Assembly: GCA_002405835.1 (NCBI GenBank)
Contig: DHMO01000012.1
Span: 75,103-84,014 of the forward strand
Reading direction: 5' to 3'
Length of the DNA stretch: 8,912 bases
DNA from: Lentisphaeria bacterium UBA4640
GTDB taxonomy: Bacteria > Verrucomicrobiota > Lentisphaeria > Victivallales > UBA1829
The notes below the pieces were generated by a model, which saw only the letters and a program-made list of their open reading frames with translations, had not been told where the DNA came from and made no database searches. The position numbers were made by a program, and so were the translations under genes. This document shows, one piece after another, positions 1 to 6,882 of this stretch; the first letter of the stretch is position 1; each line of letters opens with the position of its first letter.

Positions 1-1383
1 CATCCGCGCGGCGGATTCAATCAGGATGCGGAAATCTATGGCAATTTCATGATTTTCTGCAACGACGACAACATCGAACTGGATGGCGGCCAGCAGAATG
101 TCCGCTGTTTCGGAAACCGTTTTGAAGGCGCGCTCTGCGGCGTGAGCATTCAGGGATGCATGACAGGGCCGAGCTATGTCTACAATAACCTTGTCAGTGA
201 CATGGGGGACGAGCGCGGAGAGGTCAACCTCTTTCTGAAAACGGCGTCGCCCCGCAGCGGAAAGTTTGCCGCAAGTTATATTTTCGGCAACACTTTTTCC
301 GGTCCGGGACGCGGAACCGATGTGCTGACGCATCACAAACTTTTCCTGTACAACAATATTTTCGACGGACGCGCCAACCTTGTGGAACATGCGGAACTTC
401 CCTCTGCAGTCATGGCGGGAAATCTGCTGAATGATACTGATCCGCGCTTCCGCAACCCGTCCGCGGGCGATTACCGCCTGAGTCCGGATTCCCCCGCACG
501 CAAACGCGGTGTTATGATTTTCGGACATGAAAAACCGGATGCCGGAGCGTTCGGCGGCGACAACGCCCCGGCGCTTCCTCTGCGTCCGGTCCCGGTGTCA
601 TTGAACTGCGGAAAGATGATGTTCGCAGCGGGGAAAACGGAGATGTCTCTTGCGGCGCAAAATACAGGGAATGTTCCTGCGGAATTCCGGATTGCGCAGA
701 ACCGGGATTTCGACTGGTTTGAAGTTCTGCCCGCCTCAGGGAAAATCAACCCGGGGGAACGCATCACCTTTACGGTGAAACTTGATCCGGCGCGTTTTGC
801 GAAACAGCCGCTCATGCGCGGTGCGTTCCTGCTGCGTTTCGCCGACGGGTTGAGCTGTCCGGTATCCGTTTACGCAAAAACAGGCTGGACGATGCCGCTG
901 AAACCGCACGGAGAAAAAGATTTCGCCGTTTATTTCAATCCGGAAAAAGCCGATGTGAAACGGGTCTTTGCCCGTCTTGATCCTTCGCGCGGTCCGGAGG
1001 AGGACGGCATGATTCAGCTGCCGCGCCGCGTAGAACCGGCAAAGCCCGGATCGCCGGAACGTCTCTCGTTTGAATTCGAGGTTCCGAAGGACGGAGTTTA
1101 CGGCATCTTTGTCCGCTGCGCCCTGCCGGAGCCGGCCGGACTGCACGATTCGTTCTTCTACTCGTTTGACGAGCAGCCGCTGCGTCGCGGAGATTTTTCT
1201 CCGGCGAGGAGCGGGGAGGCGCGCTGGTTCATGGTTTCGGAACCGAGCGGACATCAGGAGAGCCGCGGGGCGTTCTTCCTGAAAGCGGGACGCCATGTTC
1301 TTCACATCGCTCCGCGCGAAGAGACGCGGATCGGGCTGATCGCCATCACGGACAACCACTATGCTTTTGAATACAAAAACTGA
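1..1383 (+). CDS. Right-handed beta-helix protein with C-terminal beta-sandwich module (5' end missing)
   Basis: The frame is open from base 1, so the true start lies upstream; an ATG at 49 is internal, since the codons before it (GGFNQDAEIYGNF) continue the same repeat. There are 460 visible residues. Residues 1-150 show beta-helix coils rich in N/G turns (DDNIELDGG, NVRCFGNRF, YVYNNLVS, YIFGNTFSG, LFLYNNIFD), the fold of many polysaccharide lyases and some glycosidases. Residues 150-186 (DYRLSPDSPA...DAGAFGG) match the end cap common in such proteins, like the choice-of-anchor Q pattern. Residues about 200-295 look like a BACON/Hydin-like Ig domain (WFEVLPASGKINPG). Residues about 300-460 form a module shared with the next gene (HDSFF, FFLKAGRH, APREE, IGLIAIT). 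Protein and domain style suggest a secreted glycan-active or glycan-binding protein. No catalytic residues can be assigned, because the N-terminal part is missing. Only 12 nt separate it from the next start, so they are probably co-transcribed. Confidence 0.85.
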   Translation, partial: HPRGGFNQDAEIYGNFMIFCNDDNIELDGGQQNVRCFGNRFEGALCGVSIQGCMTGPSYVYNNLVSDMGDERGEVNLFLKTASPRSGKFAASYIFGNTFSGPGRGTDVLTHHKLFLYNNIFDGRANLVEHAELPSAVMAGNLLNDTDPRFRNPSAGDYRLSPDSPARKRGVMIFGHEKPDAGAFGGDNAPALPLRPVPVSLNCGKMMFAAGKTEMSLAAQNTGNVPAEFRIAQNRDFDWFEVLPASGKINPGERITFTVKLDPARFAKQPLMRGAFLLRFADGLSCPVSVYAKTGWTMPLKPHGEKDFAVYFNPEKADVKRVFARLDPSRGPEEDGMIQLPRRVEPAKPGSPERLSFEFEVPKDGVYGIFVRCALPEPAGLHDSFFYSFDEQPLRRGDFSPARSGEARWFMVSEPSGHQESRGAFFLKAGRHVLHIAPREETRIGLIAITDNHYAFEYKN

Positions 1384-1389
1384 AAGGGA
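1383..1389 (+). promoter_or_regulatory. Ribosome binding site that decides the start at 1396
   Basis: AAAGGGA lies 6 nt before ATG 1396. A TTG at 1390 would leave no spacer, so the ATG start is preferred. The site begins on the last base of the upstream stop codon, consistent with closely coupled genes. Confidence 0.6.
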
Positions 1390-1395
1390 TTGAAA

Positions 1396-1995
1396 ATGAA
1401 CAGAAAACTCGCACTTCTTGCCGCAGCCGCTCTGGCTTTCCCGCTGATTCCCTCCGCATTGGCGGAGAACAGCATGCCCTGCGTTGTCCAGGGCGGAACC
1501 GAGCTTCTGCCGAAACGGAACGACACCGTTTATCTTGATATGTCGAAATCCGCGAACGGAGGAAACTTCGACCTTCTTGACGACAGCAAACCTCTGCAGA
1601 AAGACGGTCTTCTGCAGTTTCCCCCGTGGGGCGCTCCTGCGGAAGCCGATTGTGCGGAACTGATTGAAATGACATTTGAGGTTCCCGCCGACGGCAATTA
1701 CTGTCTTTTTGCCCGTGTGATGTTCGACACGAAGCCGGTTTCGCACCACGATTCGCTCTTCTTCGGCATTGACGGCGCACCGATGATTGCGGGCGCGCTT
1801 GCGCATCAGTACGAAAAAACGGAGTTCAACAAAACGCAGTGGATTCAGTTCTTTGACGGAAAACTGCCGAAACGCGCGCAGTGGCCGGTGTTTCTCAAAA
1901 AGGGGAAGCACACAATACGAATTTCCCCGCGTGAGGAGATCAACATCGGCATGATTGCAATTACGCTCAATCCTCAGGCGTTTCGCGGGAAATAA
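1396..1995 (+). CDS. Small secreted single-module protein, putative carbohydrate-binding
   Basis: This 199-residue protein has a clear Sec signal peptide: MNRK, a hydrophobic stretch to about residue 19, and a likely cut after SALA (residue 23). I chose ATG 1396 over an in-frame TTG at 1390 because AAAGGGA at 1383-1389 sits 6 nt before the ATG but directly abuts the TTG. The mature part is essentially one beta-sandwich-type module, clearly related to the last 160 residues of the upstream gene. Shared signatures are a GLLQFP-like strand, FEVPADG at 95-101, HDSLFFGID at 118-126, Trp149, and FLKKGKHTIRISPREEINIG followed by MIAIT near the end. The LK-G-H-x-I...RE pattern resembles galactose-binding-like or CBM-type domains appended to bacterial glycosidases. 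A binding role is inferred; no catalytic motif is seen. It is followed after 8 nt by the mannosidase gene. Confidence 0.85.
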   Translation: MNRKLALLAAAALAFPLIPSALAENSMPCVVQGGTELLPKRNDTVYLDMSKSANGGNFDLLDDSKPLQKDGLLQFPPWGAPAEADCAELIEMTFEVPADGNYCLFARVMFDTKPVSHHDSLFFGIDGAPMIAGALAHQYEKTEFNKTQWIQFFDGKLPKRAQWPVFLKKGKHTIRISPREEINIGMIAITLNPQAFRGK

Positions 1996-2003
1996 GAGGG
2001 GCT

Positions 2004-4697
2004 ATGAAAACGTTCCACGTCGTTTCGCACACCCATTGGGACCGGGAATGGTATCAGCCTTTCGAGGTCTTCCGACACCGTCTGGTTGACTTGATGGATC
2101 ATCTGCTGGAAATATTCAACGAGTATCCGGATTTCGTTTTTGAACTGGACGCACAGACGGTTTGCCTGGAAGATTATCTGGAAATCCGGCCGCATCGCCG
2201 GGAAGAGGCGGAGCGGCGGATCCGGTCCGGCAATCTGATTGTCGGACCGTGGTATGTGCAGAATGATTTCTTCCTGACGGATGGCGAGTCGACGGTCAGG
2301 AATCTGCTGATCGGGACGGAGATTGCGCGGAGGTACGGTTCGTGCAATTTCTGCGGTTATATGCCGGACCAGTTCGGGATCGCCGGACAGCTTCCGCAGA
2401 TTCTGCGGGGATTCGGAATTGACAAAGCCGTTTTCGGACGCGGTTACCGGAAGCCGGATGAACAGAAACCGAATGAGTTCGAGTGGTATTCGCCGGACGG
2501 CTCCTCGGTTTTTACCTCGTTTTTGAGCCGCTGGTACAACAACGCCCAGCGTTTCCCGTCGGAGCCGGAAAAACTGATGCCGTTCTTCCGTGAGCTTGAG
2601 GCGGCGCAGGAGAACGAAGCCGTTACTCCGCACCGTCTGCTGATGAACGGAGTTGACCACCTGGAAGCTCAGGAAAATCTGCTGCCGGTTCTGGGCGAAC
2701 TGAACTTCCGGATTGCTCCGGATACGGTCCGTCAGTCTACGCTTTGTTCCGCGCTTGACGCAATGCGTGAATATCTGGAACGGAATCATCTGCCTGTTCA
2801 CCGCGAATGCGGGGAAATGCGTTTCGGTTCAACTCCGCTGATTCTTTCCGGAACGCTCTCTTCCCGAATGCCGCTGAAACGGGAAAATGTCCGCTGCGGG
2901 GCGCTGATTGAGTGGCGTCTGGAACCTCTTTACATTCTGCTTGAAATGCTTTCGGAAGATGAGCTGTATGACCGCGATTATTTCCGTTATCTCTGGAAGA
3001 CGCTTCTCCTGAATCATCCGCATGACTCCATCTGCGGCTGCAGCACAGACCGCGTGCATCAGGATAACGCAAACCGTTTCGCACGGGTTGGCGATCTGAT
3101 TGGCGAGATGACGGAACGCGGAATCCGCCATTTTTGGGCTCGACTGGACCGCTCCGGGGAGAAGGCTGCGGATTATTTGGTCGCTGTTTTCAACCCGCTT
3201 CCGCGGAGCCGGTCGGGAATCGCTTCCGTGCGTGTTTTCCTGCCTTCTGCGGAGAAGCCGGATGCAATTCACTTGACCGATCAGGCTGGAAATCCGGTGC
3301 GGTTCGCCGTGAAATCGGCGGAAGCGCGTTTCCAGACCAATTATTCCCCGATCAATCTTCCCGGACAGATTCCTTCGGTTTGTGCTGAACTTGAGATTGC
3401 GGCGGAAGATGTCCCGGCGTGCGGCTATCGCGTCTACCGTCTCGGTATCGGCGGAGAGATCCCGCTGATACCGCAGACGGCGGAGCAAGATGCCTGTCTG
3501 GAAAACCGTTATCTGCGCTTGCTCGTTTCCTCTGAAGGAAAAGTTTCGCTTCTTGATAAAACCGGCGGAGAACTCTTTGAAGATCTGCTGACTTTTACGG
3601 ATGAATGCGATATCGGGCACTCCTACAATTTTCAGGCGGAGCCGGACGGCGTTATCCGTGACATCGGGAAGACCTCACTGGTTCAGGTTCAGGCGTTTTC
3701 GCGCGGAATGCGGCAGGTCGTTCGCACGACGTATGAGTTCGAATCTCCATGCGGATTCGATTTTTCCTTGAAGAAACGCTCTGCGGAAAATGTGACGAAC
3801 CGCATAACCGCGGAGTATTCGCTGGATGAATTTTCTCACGGAGTTCAAGTTTCCGTTACGCTGGAAAATCATTCCGGAGAGCATCGGCTCCGTGCGGTTT
3901 TCAATCCGGGAATTCATGCGGAAGAAACATTCGCCTCCGCTCCTTTCGGTTTTGAAAAACGCAGCCGGAAAGAACAGCTTCATCAGAAGGACCGCAATGC
4001 GGATTTTCCGAACTCCGGAGTCGTTGTTATTGACGACGGACGCCGTCAATTCAGCTGTTTGAACGAGGGCCTGTTTGAGTATGAGCATCTGGAAGACGGG
4101 CGGATCGCCCTGACTCTGTTGCGCTGTACCGGATATATTCACGGCGTGGAGTATGTCAATGGCGGGCTGGTCCTGCCTGGCGCGGAATGGTGTGTTCCCG
4201 AAGGCAATCTGAAGGGGAGGCATGAATGCCGCTTCGTGATGCGCCCGGGACGGGTCGCTTTTGCGGATTTGGAACAGGAACGTCAGGATTTCCTGGCGCC
4301 TCTGCTGACGGCGTTTGATTCGGCGGATCCGCACAAGCTGACAGGGGGACGTCCCTGTGACCAATGCAGCGCGGTGCGGGAACTCTTTTTCCGGGATCTC
4401 CCGCAGGAAAAACAGCATTTGCCGTTTGAAAATTCCGCACTGGAACTGGACGGAAGAGTTGTCTTTTCCGCATTGAAAAAAGTGGAAGACGGTTCCGGAA
4501 GCATTCTGAGAATCTGCAATCCGGAGACGGAAACGGTTTCCGCCAAGCTCAAATTGCCGGAAAATTTTGAGGCTCTGGAGGTGCGCCTGGATGAAACAGG
4601 CTGTCTGCAGAGCTTTTCCGGAACAGCGATTGAGCTTCCGGTGGCTCCGGCAAAAGTTCTTACGCTGAAATTGCGGAAAAAAACAGTCAAACATTGA
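2004..4697 (+). CDS. Glycoside hydrolase family 38 alpha-mannosidase, cytoplasmic
   Basis: The 897-residue length is close to that of bacterial GH38 enzymes such as E. coli MngB. The family uses a catalytic zinc and a retaining mechanism to release alpha-linked mannose. Visible active-site elements are HTHWDREW at 9-16, with zinc ligands His11 and Asp13; PDQFG at 121-125, with Asp122 as nucleophile and zinc ligand; NGVDHLE at 215-221, the region of the acid/base Asp218; and NHPHDSICGCSTDRVH at 337-352, with zinc ligand His340. Residues about 1-290 are the catalytic barrel, about 295-380 the helical middle domain, and the rest beta-sandwich domains. There is no signal peptide, so it acts inside the cell on imported oligosaccharides or small mannosides. 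AGAGGGG at 1995-2001 precedes the ATG, and no other start fits before the HTHWD motif. The MngB-like motifs do not prove a mannosylglycerate substrate; N-glycan or plant mannosides are equally possible. Confidence 0.95.
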   Translation: MKTFHVVSHTHWDREWYQPFEVFRHRLVDLMDHLLEIFNEYPDFVFELDAQTVCLEDYLEIRPHRREEAERRIRSGNLIVGPWYVQNDFFLTDGESTVRNLLIGTEIARRYGSCNFCGYMPDQFGIAGQLPQILRGFGIDKAVFGRGYRKPDEQKPNEFEWYSPDGSSVFTSFLSRWYNNAQRFPSEPEKLMPFFRELEAAQENEAVTPHRLLMNGVDHLEAQENLLPVLGELNFRIAPDTVRQSTLCSALDAMREYLERNHLPVHRECGEMRFGSTPLILSGTLSSRMPLKRENVRCGALIEWRLEPLYILLEMLSEDELYDRDYFRYLWKTLLLNHPHDSICGCSTDRVHQDNANRFARVGDLIGEMTERGIRHFWARLDRSGEKAADYLVAVFNPLPRSRSGIASVRVFLPSAEKPDAIHLTDQAGNPVRFAVKSAEARFQTNYSPINLPGQIPSVCAELEIAAEDVPACGYRVYRLGIGGEIPLIPQTAEQDACLENRYLRLLVSSEGKVSLLDKTGGELFEDLLTFTDECDIGHSYNFQAEPDGVIRDIGKTSLVQVQAFSRGMRQVVRTTYEFESPCGFDFSLKKRSAENVTNRITAEYSLDEFSHGVQVSVTLENHSGEHRLRAVFNPGIHAEETFASAPFGFEKRSRKEQLHQKDRNADFPNSGVVVIDDGRRQFSCLNEGLFEYEHLEDGRIALTLLRCTGYIHGVEYVNGGLVLPGAEWCVPEGNLKGRHECRFVMRPGRVAFADLEQERQDFLAPLLTAFDSADPHKLTGGRPCDQCSAVRELFFRDLPQEKQHLPFENSALELDGRVVFSALKKVEDGSGSILRICNPETETVSAKLKLPENFEALEVRLDETGCLQSFSGTAIELPVAPAKVLTLKLRKKTVKH

Positions 4698-4714
4698 CGA
4701 GGATATTACGGAGT

Positions 4715-5866
4715 ATGGAAAAAGTTAAAATCGGGCTGATCGGGGTGTCCGGCTACGGATACAATCATTTTGAACGGATCATCCGGCTTGTGCGGCTGGG
4801 CGTTGCGGAGTTTTCCGCGGCAGTCGTCATCAATCCGGAAGAGGCGGCGGCGCAGATCGGAGAGCTCCGGGAATTCGGGACGCGGATTTACTCTTCCGCT
4901 GATGCGATGTTTGCGGAATTGCACGGAAAGCTGGATCTGGTCTGCATTCCGACCGGAATTGCGTTCCATGAACCTCTGACCGTTCAGGCGTTGGAAAACG
5001 GCGCGAATGTGCTGGTGGAAAAGCCGGCCGCGGGATCCGTCGCCGCAATCCGGCGCATGATGGAAGCGGAGAAGAAATCCGGAAAATTTGTTGCCGTCGG
5101 TTTTCAGCATATCTACGGACGGGAGATTCAGTTTTTGAAGCAGTATCTTCTGACCGGGCGCATCGGACGGGTTGAGAGCATTGTCTGCAAGGGGCTGTGG
5201 CCGCGTGCGGATCAGTATTACCGGCGCAACAACTGGGCGGGCAGACGTGCGGCTGCCGACGGAACCCCGATCTGGGATTCTCCGATCAACAATGCGTTTG
5301 CCCATTATCTGAATCTGGAACTTTTCCTTGCGGGGGAAAGATTCGGTGAATCCGCTCATGCCGTTGAAGTGGAAGGGACGCTCTGGCGAGCGCGGAAGGA
5401 GATCGAAACCTTCGACACCTGCGCGGTCCGCTTTACGGTCAGCACGGGAAGCCGGCTGACGATGCTGCTTTCCCATGCGACACCGGTCAATCTCAATCCG
5501 GTCATCCGCATTCAGTGCGAGCACGGAACGGTTTTCTGGAATGTGGACCGCGGCTGGAACATCTGTTCCGAAGACGGCGCCGTGATTGCGTCCGGTATGG
5601 TTCAGCCGGCAAACGACGACATGTTCATGGACGTCATCCGCAGAATTTCCGGAGAAGAGCAGTTCCTCTGTTCTTTGCCGATTGCACGGGAGCATACGAA
5701 CTGCATTGAGCTGCTTTCGGAAAAACTTCAGCCGGTGGAACTGAAGGAGAGTGTGTCGCGGCGTGAAAACGACGGACAGTACCTGATCGACGGGATCCCG
5801 GAAGTCTTTGAGCGCTGCTTTTCCCGGAACCGGCTTCCGGAGGAAACCGGAGTCGTGTGGAGGTGA
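4715..5866 (+). CDS. Gfo/Idh/MocA family oxidoreductase with atypical active-site motif
   Basis: This 383-residue cytoplasmic protein has an N-terminal Rossmann fold (KIGLIGVSGYGYNHF, 5-19) for NAD(P) binding. The family signature VEKP at 101-104 carries the catalytic Lys103. From about residue 125 follows the C-terminal alpha/beta substrate domain. The family oxidises or reduces sugars, inositols and derivatives. The usual D-x3-H catalytic pair reads DSPINNAFAH here: Asp188 is kept, the expected His at 192 is Asn, and a His appears at 197. ATG 4715 was chosen over a TTG at 4694 that overlaps the mannosidase stop, because MEKVKIGLIG is the normal distance from the Rossmann glycines and GAGG at 4699-4702 can serve as ribosome site, though its spacing is long. 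It sits 17 nt after the mannosidase gene and is last before a terminator. Processing of a mannosidase product or a 3-keto sugar step is inferred; the substrate is unknown. GH109-like redox glycosidases share this fold, but nothing here demonstrates that activity. Confidence 0.88.
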   Translation: MEKVKIGLIGVSGYGYNHFERIIRLVRLGVAEFSAAVVINPEEAAAQIGELREFGTRIYSSADAMFAELHGKLDLVCIPTGIAFHEPLTVQALENGANVLVEKPAAGSVAAIRRMMEAEKKSGKFVAVGFQHIYGREIQFLKQYLLTGRIGRVESIVCKGLWPRADQYYRRNNWAGRRAAADGTPIWDSPINNAFAHYLNLELFLAGERFGESAHAVEVEGTLWRARKEIETFDTCAVRFTVSTGSRLTMLLSHATPVNLNPVIRIQCEHGTVFWNVDRGWNICSEDGAVIASGMVQPANDDMFMDVIRRISGEEQFLCSLPIAREHTNCIELLSEKLQPVELKESVSRRENDGQYLIDGIPEVFERCFSRNRLPEETGVVWR

Positions 5867-5898
5867 CCGGATAGCCGTTTGACTCCTGCTGTGTTTCA

Positions 5899-5939
5899 GA
5901 AAGGCCGGAAAATTGCATCGGACAATTTTCCGGCCTTTC
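5899..5939 (+). terminator. Rho-independent terminator of the mannosidase gene string
   Basis: A perfect 17-bp inverted repeat (5899-5915 pairs with 5923-5939) encloses a 7-nt loop, CATCGGA. The stem holds GGCCGG paired with CCGGCC. It lies 32 nt after the oxidoreductase stop and is followed by ATTTT, a short T-run. Position and shape fit the end of the upstream transcript. Confidence 0.85.
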
Positions 5940-5998
5940 ATTTTGCGGAAAAAACAGCGACATCCCAGAAAGAGATATTTAATCAACATCTTCAGCTA
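5940..5998. other. Spacer between terminator and promoter, no feature seen
   Basis: This AT-leaning stretch completes the 210-nt gap between the oxidoreductase stop (5866) and the pseudopilin start (6077). An open frame from a TTG at 5879 crosses it, but it runs through the terminator and promoter and reads as leader, not protein. I see no small gene, tRNA or repeat in it. Confidence 0.5.
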
Positions 5999-6027
5999 TT
6001 GTGTTTTTCAAGGTTTTGTGGTATAAT
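5999..6027 (+). promoter_or_regulatory. Sigma-70-type promoter with extended -10, upstream of the pseudopilin gene
   Basis: A consensus TATAAT at 6022-6027 is preceded by TGG (6019-6021), giving an extended -10. A weak -35, TTGTGT at 5999-6004, lies 17 bp upstream. Transcription would start near 6034, leaving a leader of roughly 43 nt before ATG 6077. The AT-rich stretch after the terminator supports a new transcription unit. No confident operator is seen. Confidence 0.75.
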
Positions 6028-6062
6028 AAAAGGCAGGTACGGAAAATGTAAAACAGAAACAG

Positions 6063-6068
6063 AAAGGA
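6063..6068 (+). promoter_or_regulatory. Ribosome binding site of the pseudopilin gene, within a short dyad
   Basis: AAAGGA sits 8 nt before ATG 6077 and supports that start over the in-frame TTG at 5879 and the internal ATG at 6128, which lacks a good site. The overlapping sequence AGGATTGATCCT (6065-6076) is a perfect 5-bp dyad around TG; in RNA it could form only a weak 4-bp hairpin. Confidence 0.65.
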
Positions 6069-6076
6069 TTGATCCT

Positions 6077-6865
6077 ATGAAAAAAAGAGTGTCTCTTTCC
6101 GTATTTCGTTCTGCTGGAAAACGCAGAATGAAACATCATTTCACCCTTATAGAACTCCTCGTGACGATTGCAATTATTGCAATCCTCGCCGGAATGCTGC
6201 TGCCGGCGCTGAACTCGGCGCGGGAAAAGGCAAGGGCAGTTTCATGTTCCGGAAATCTCAAGAGCTTCGCGCTCGGAACAATCACCTATGCAGGTGACTG
6301 CGACGACTATACCATGATGAACGACGGCGTCGCCGATGCCGACGGGGTCAAACGGCTTTGGACCAGCAACGAGCATTACCGCAAAATCATGAATCAGAAG
6401 GGCGCCAAACGCTACTACTGGACACGCGGTCTGCTCTGTCCGAGTTCCGGAGCTCCCGCCGGATGGCTGGAGGCAAACTCGGATGCCGGAACTGCTTCCA
6501 TTGCAAAATCTTATGCCATGAACGGATTCGGCGGTGACTGGGCGGGCAAGGATTTTTATCACAACAACACCTACAGACTCACGGAGATCTGCGAGCCATC
6601 CCGGGCATACATGTTCCTCGACGGAAAAATTGAAATCGCATCACTGCTGATTGACCCGTTCGGTTCGCAGGGATATTTCACGCTCGGCGGCGAAACGGCG
6701 GATATTCTGACGAATCCGGCGCCGCGCCACAGCATGCGTTACAATGTCGCTCACTGGGACGGACACGTTTCCACCAAGAACGCTTCTGCCGCATCTTCGA
6801 ATTATGAATCTTCTTTCCGGGTTCGCAAAATCATTAAAGCAGCCGGATGGGAATCCAGACCGTAA
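6077..6865 (+). CDS. PulG-like pseudopilin with H-X9-DG domain
   Basis: This 262-residue protein begins with a basic leader (MKKR...GKRRMKHH) and then FTLIELLVTIAIIAILAGMLLPAL at 22-45, the class III (prepilin) signal: a hydrophobic helix with the conserved Glu at +5 (Glu26). Cleavage would fall before Phe22. The -1 residue is His, not the usual Gly. A helix (NSAREKARAVSCSGNLKSFALG) leads into a beta-rich globular domain. Near the C-terminus, His218 followed by nine residues and Asp228-Gly229 gives an exact H-X9-DG motif, the prepilin-processing-associated signature. Known family members are thought to insert in the inner membrane and join type II secretion or pilus-like assemblies; the large Lentisphaerota/Planctomycetota copies have no settled role. 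It is first in its transcription unit and precedes a secreted glycosidase by 17 nt, suggesting a linked job in export or surface display. That link is inferred. Confidence 0.92.
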   Translation: MKKRVSLSVFRSAGKRRMKHHFTLIELLVTIAIIAILAGMLLPALNSAREKARAVSCSGNLKSFALGTITYAGDCDDYTMMNDGVADADGVKRLWTSNEHYRKIMNQKGAKRYYWTRGLLCPSSGAPAGWLEANSDAGTASIAKSYAMNGFGGDWAGKDFYHNNTYRLTEICEPSRAYMFLDGKIEIASLLIDPFGSQGYFTLGGETADILTNPAPRHSMRYNVAHWDGHVSTKNASAASSNYESSFRVRKIIKAAGWESRP

Positions 6866-6868
6866 CAA

Positions 6869-6875
6869 AAAGGGA
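6869..6875 (+). promoter_or_regulatory. Ribosome binding site of the GH-A glycosidase gene
   Basis: AAAGGGA lies 7 nt before ATG 6883, just after the pseudopilin stop at 6863-6865. There is no terminator or promoter in the gap, so the two genes are likely co-transcribed. Confidence 0.65.
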
Positions 6876-6882
6876 AAACAAA

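Noticed and set aside
736..1911. Long minus-strand open frame (391 codons) across the first two genes
   Set aside because: It opposes two well-supported + strand genes with recognisable domains, has an Arg/Phe-rich low-information translation, and reflects codon bias of the opposite strand in GC-rich DNA.
4694..4714. Upstream TTG start for the oxidoreductase overlapping the mannosidase stop
   Set aside because: It would add MTRILRS before the standard MEKVKIGLIG start; the ATG at 4715 places the Rossmann motif at the usual distance.
4706..5989. Long minus-strand open frame (427 codons) opposite the oxidoreductase and terminator
   Set aside because: It reads through the hairpin terminator, has no recognisable motif, and overlaps the oxidoreductase gene completely.
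5879..6076. N-terminal extension of the pseudopilin from a TTG at 5879
   Set aside because: The extension spans the terminator and the extended -10 promoter; ATG 6077 has a good ribosome site and gives a normal prepilin leader.
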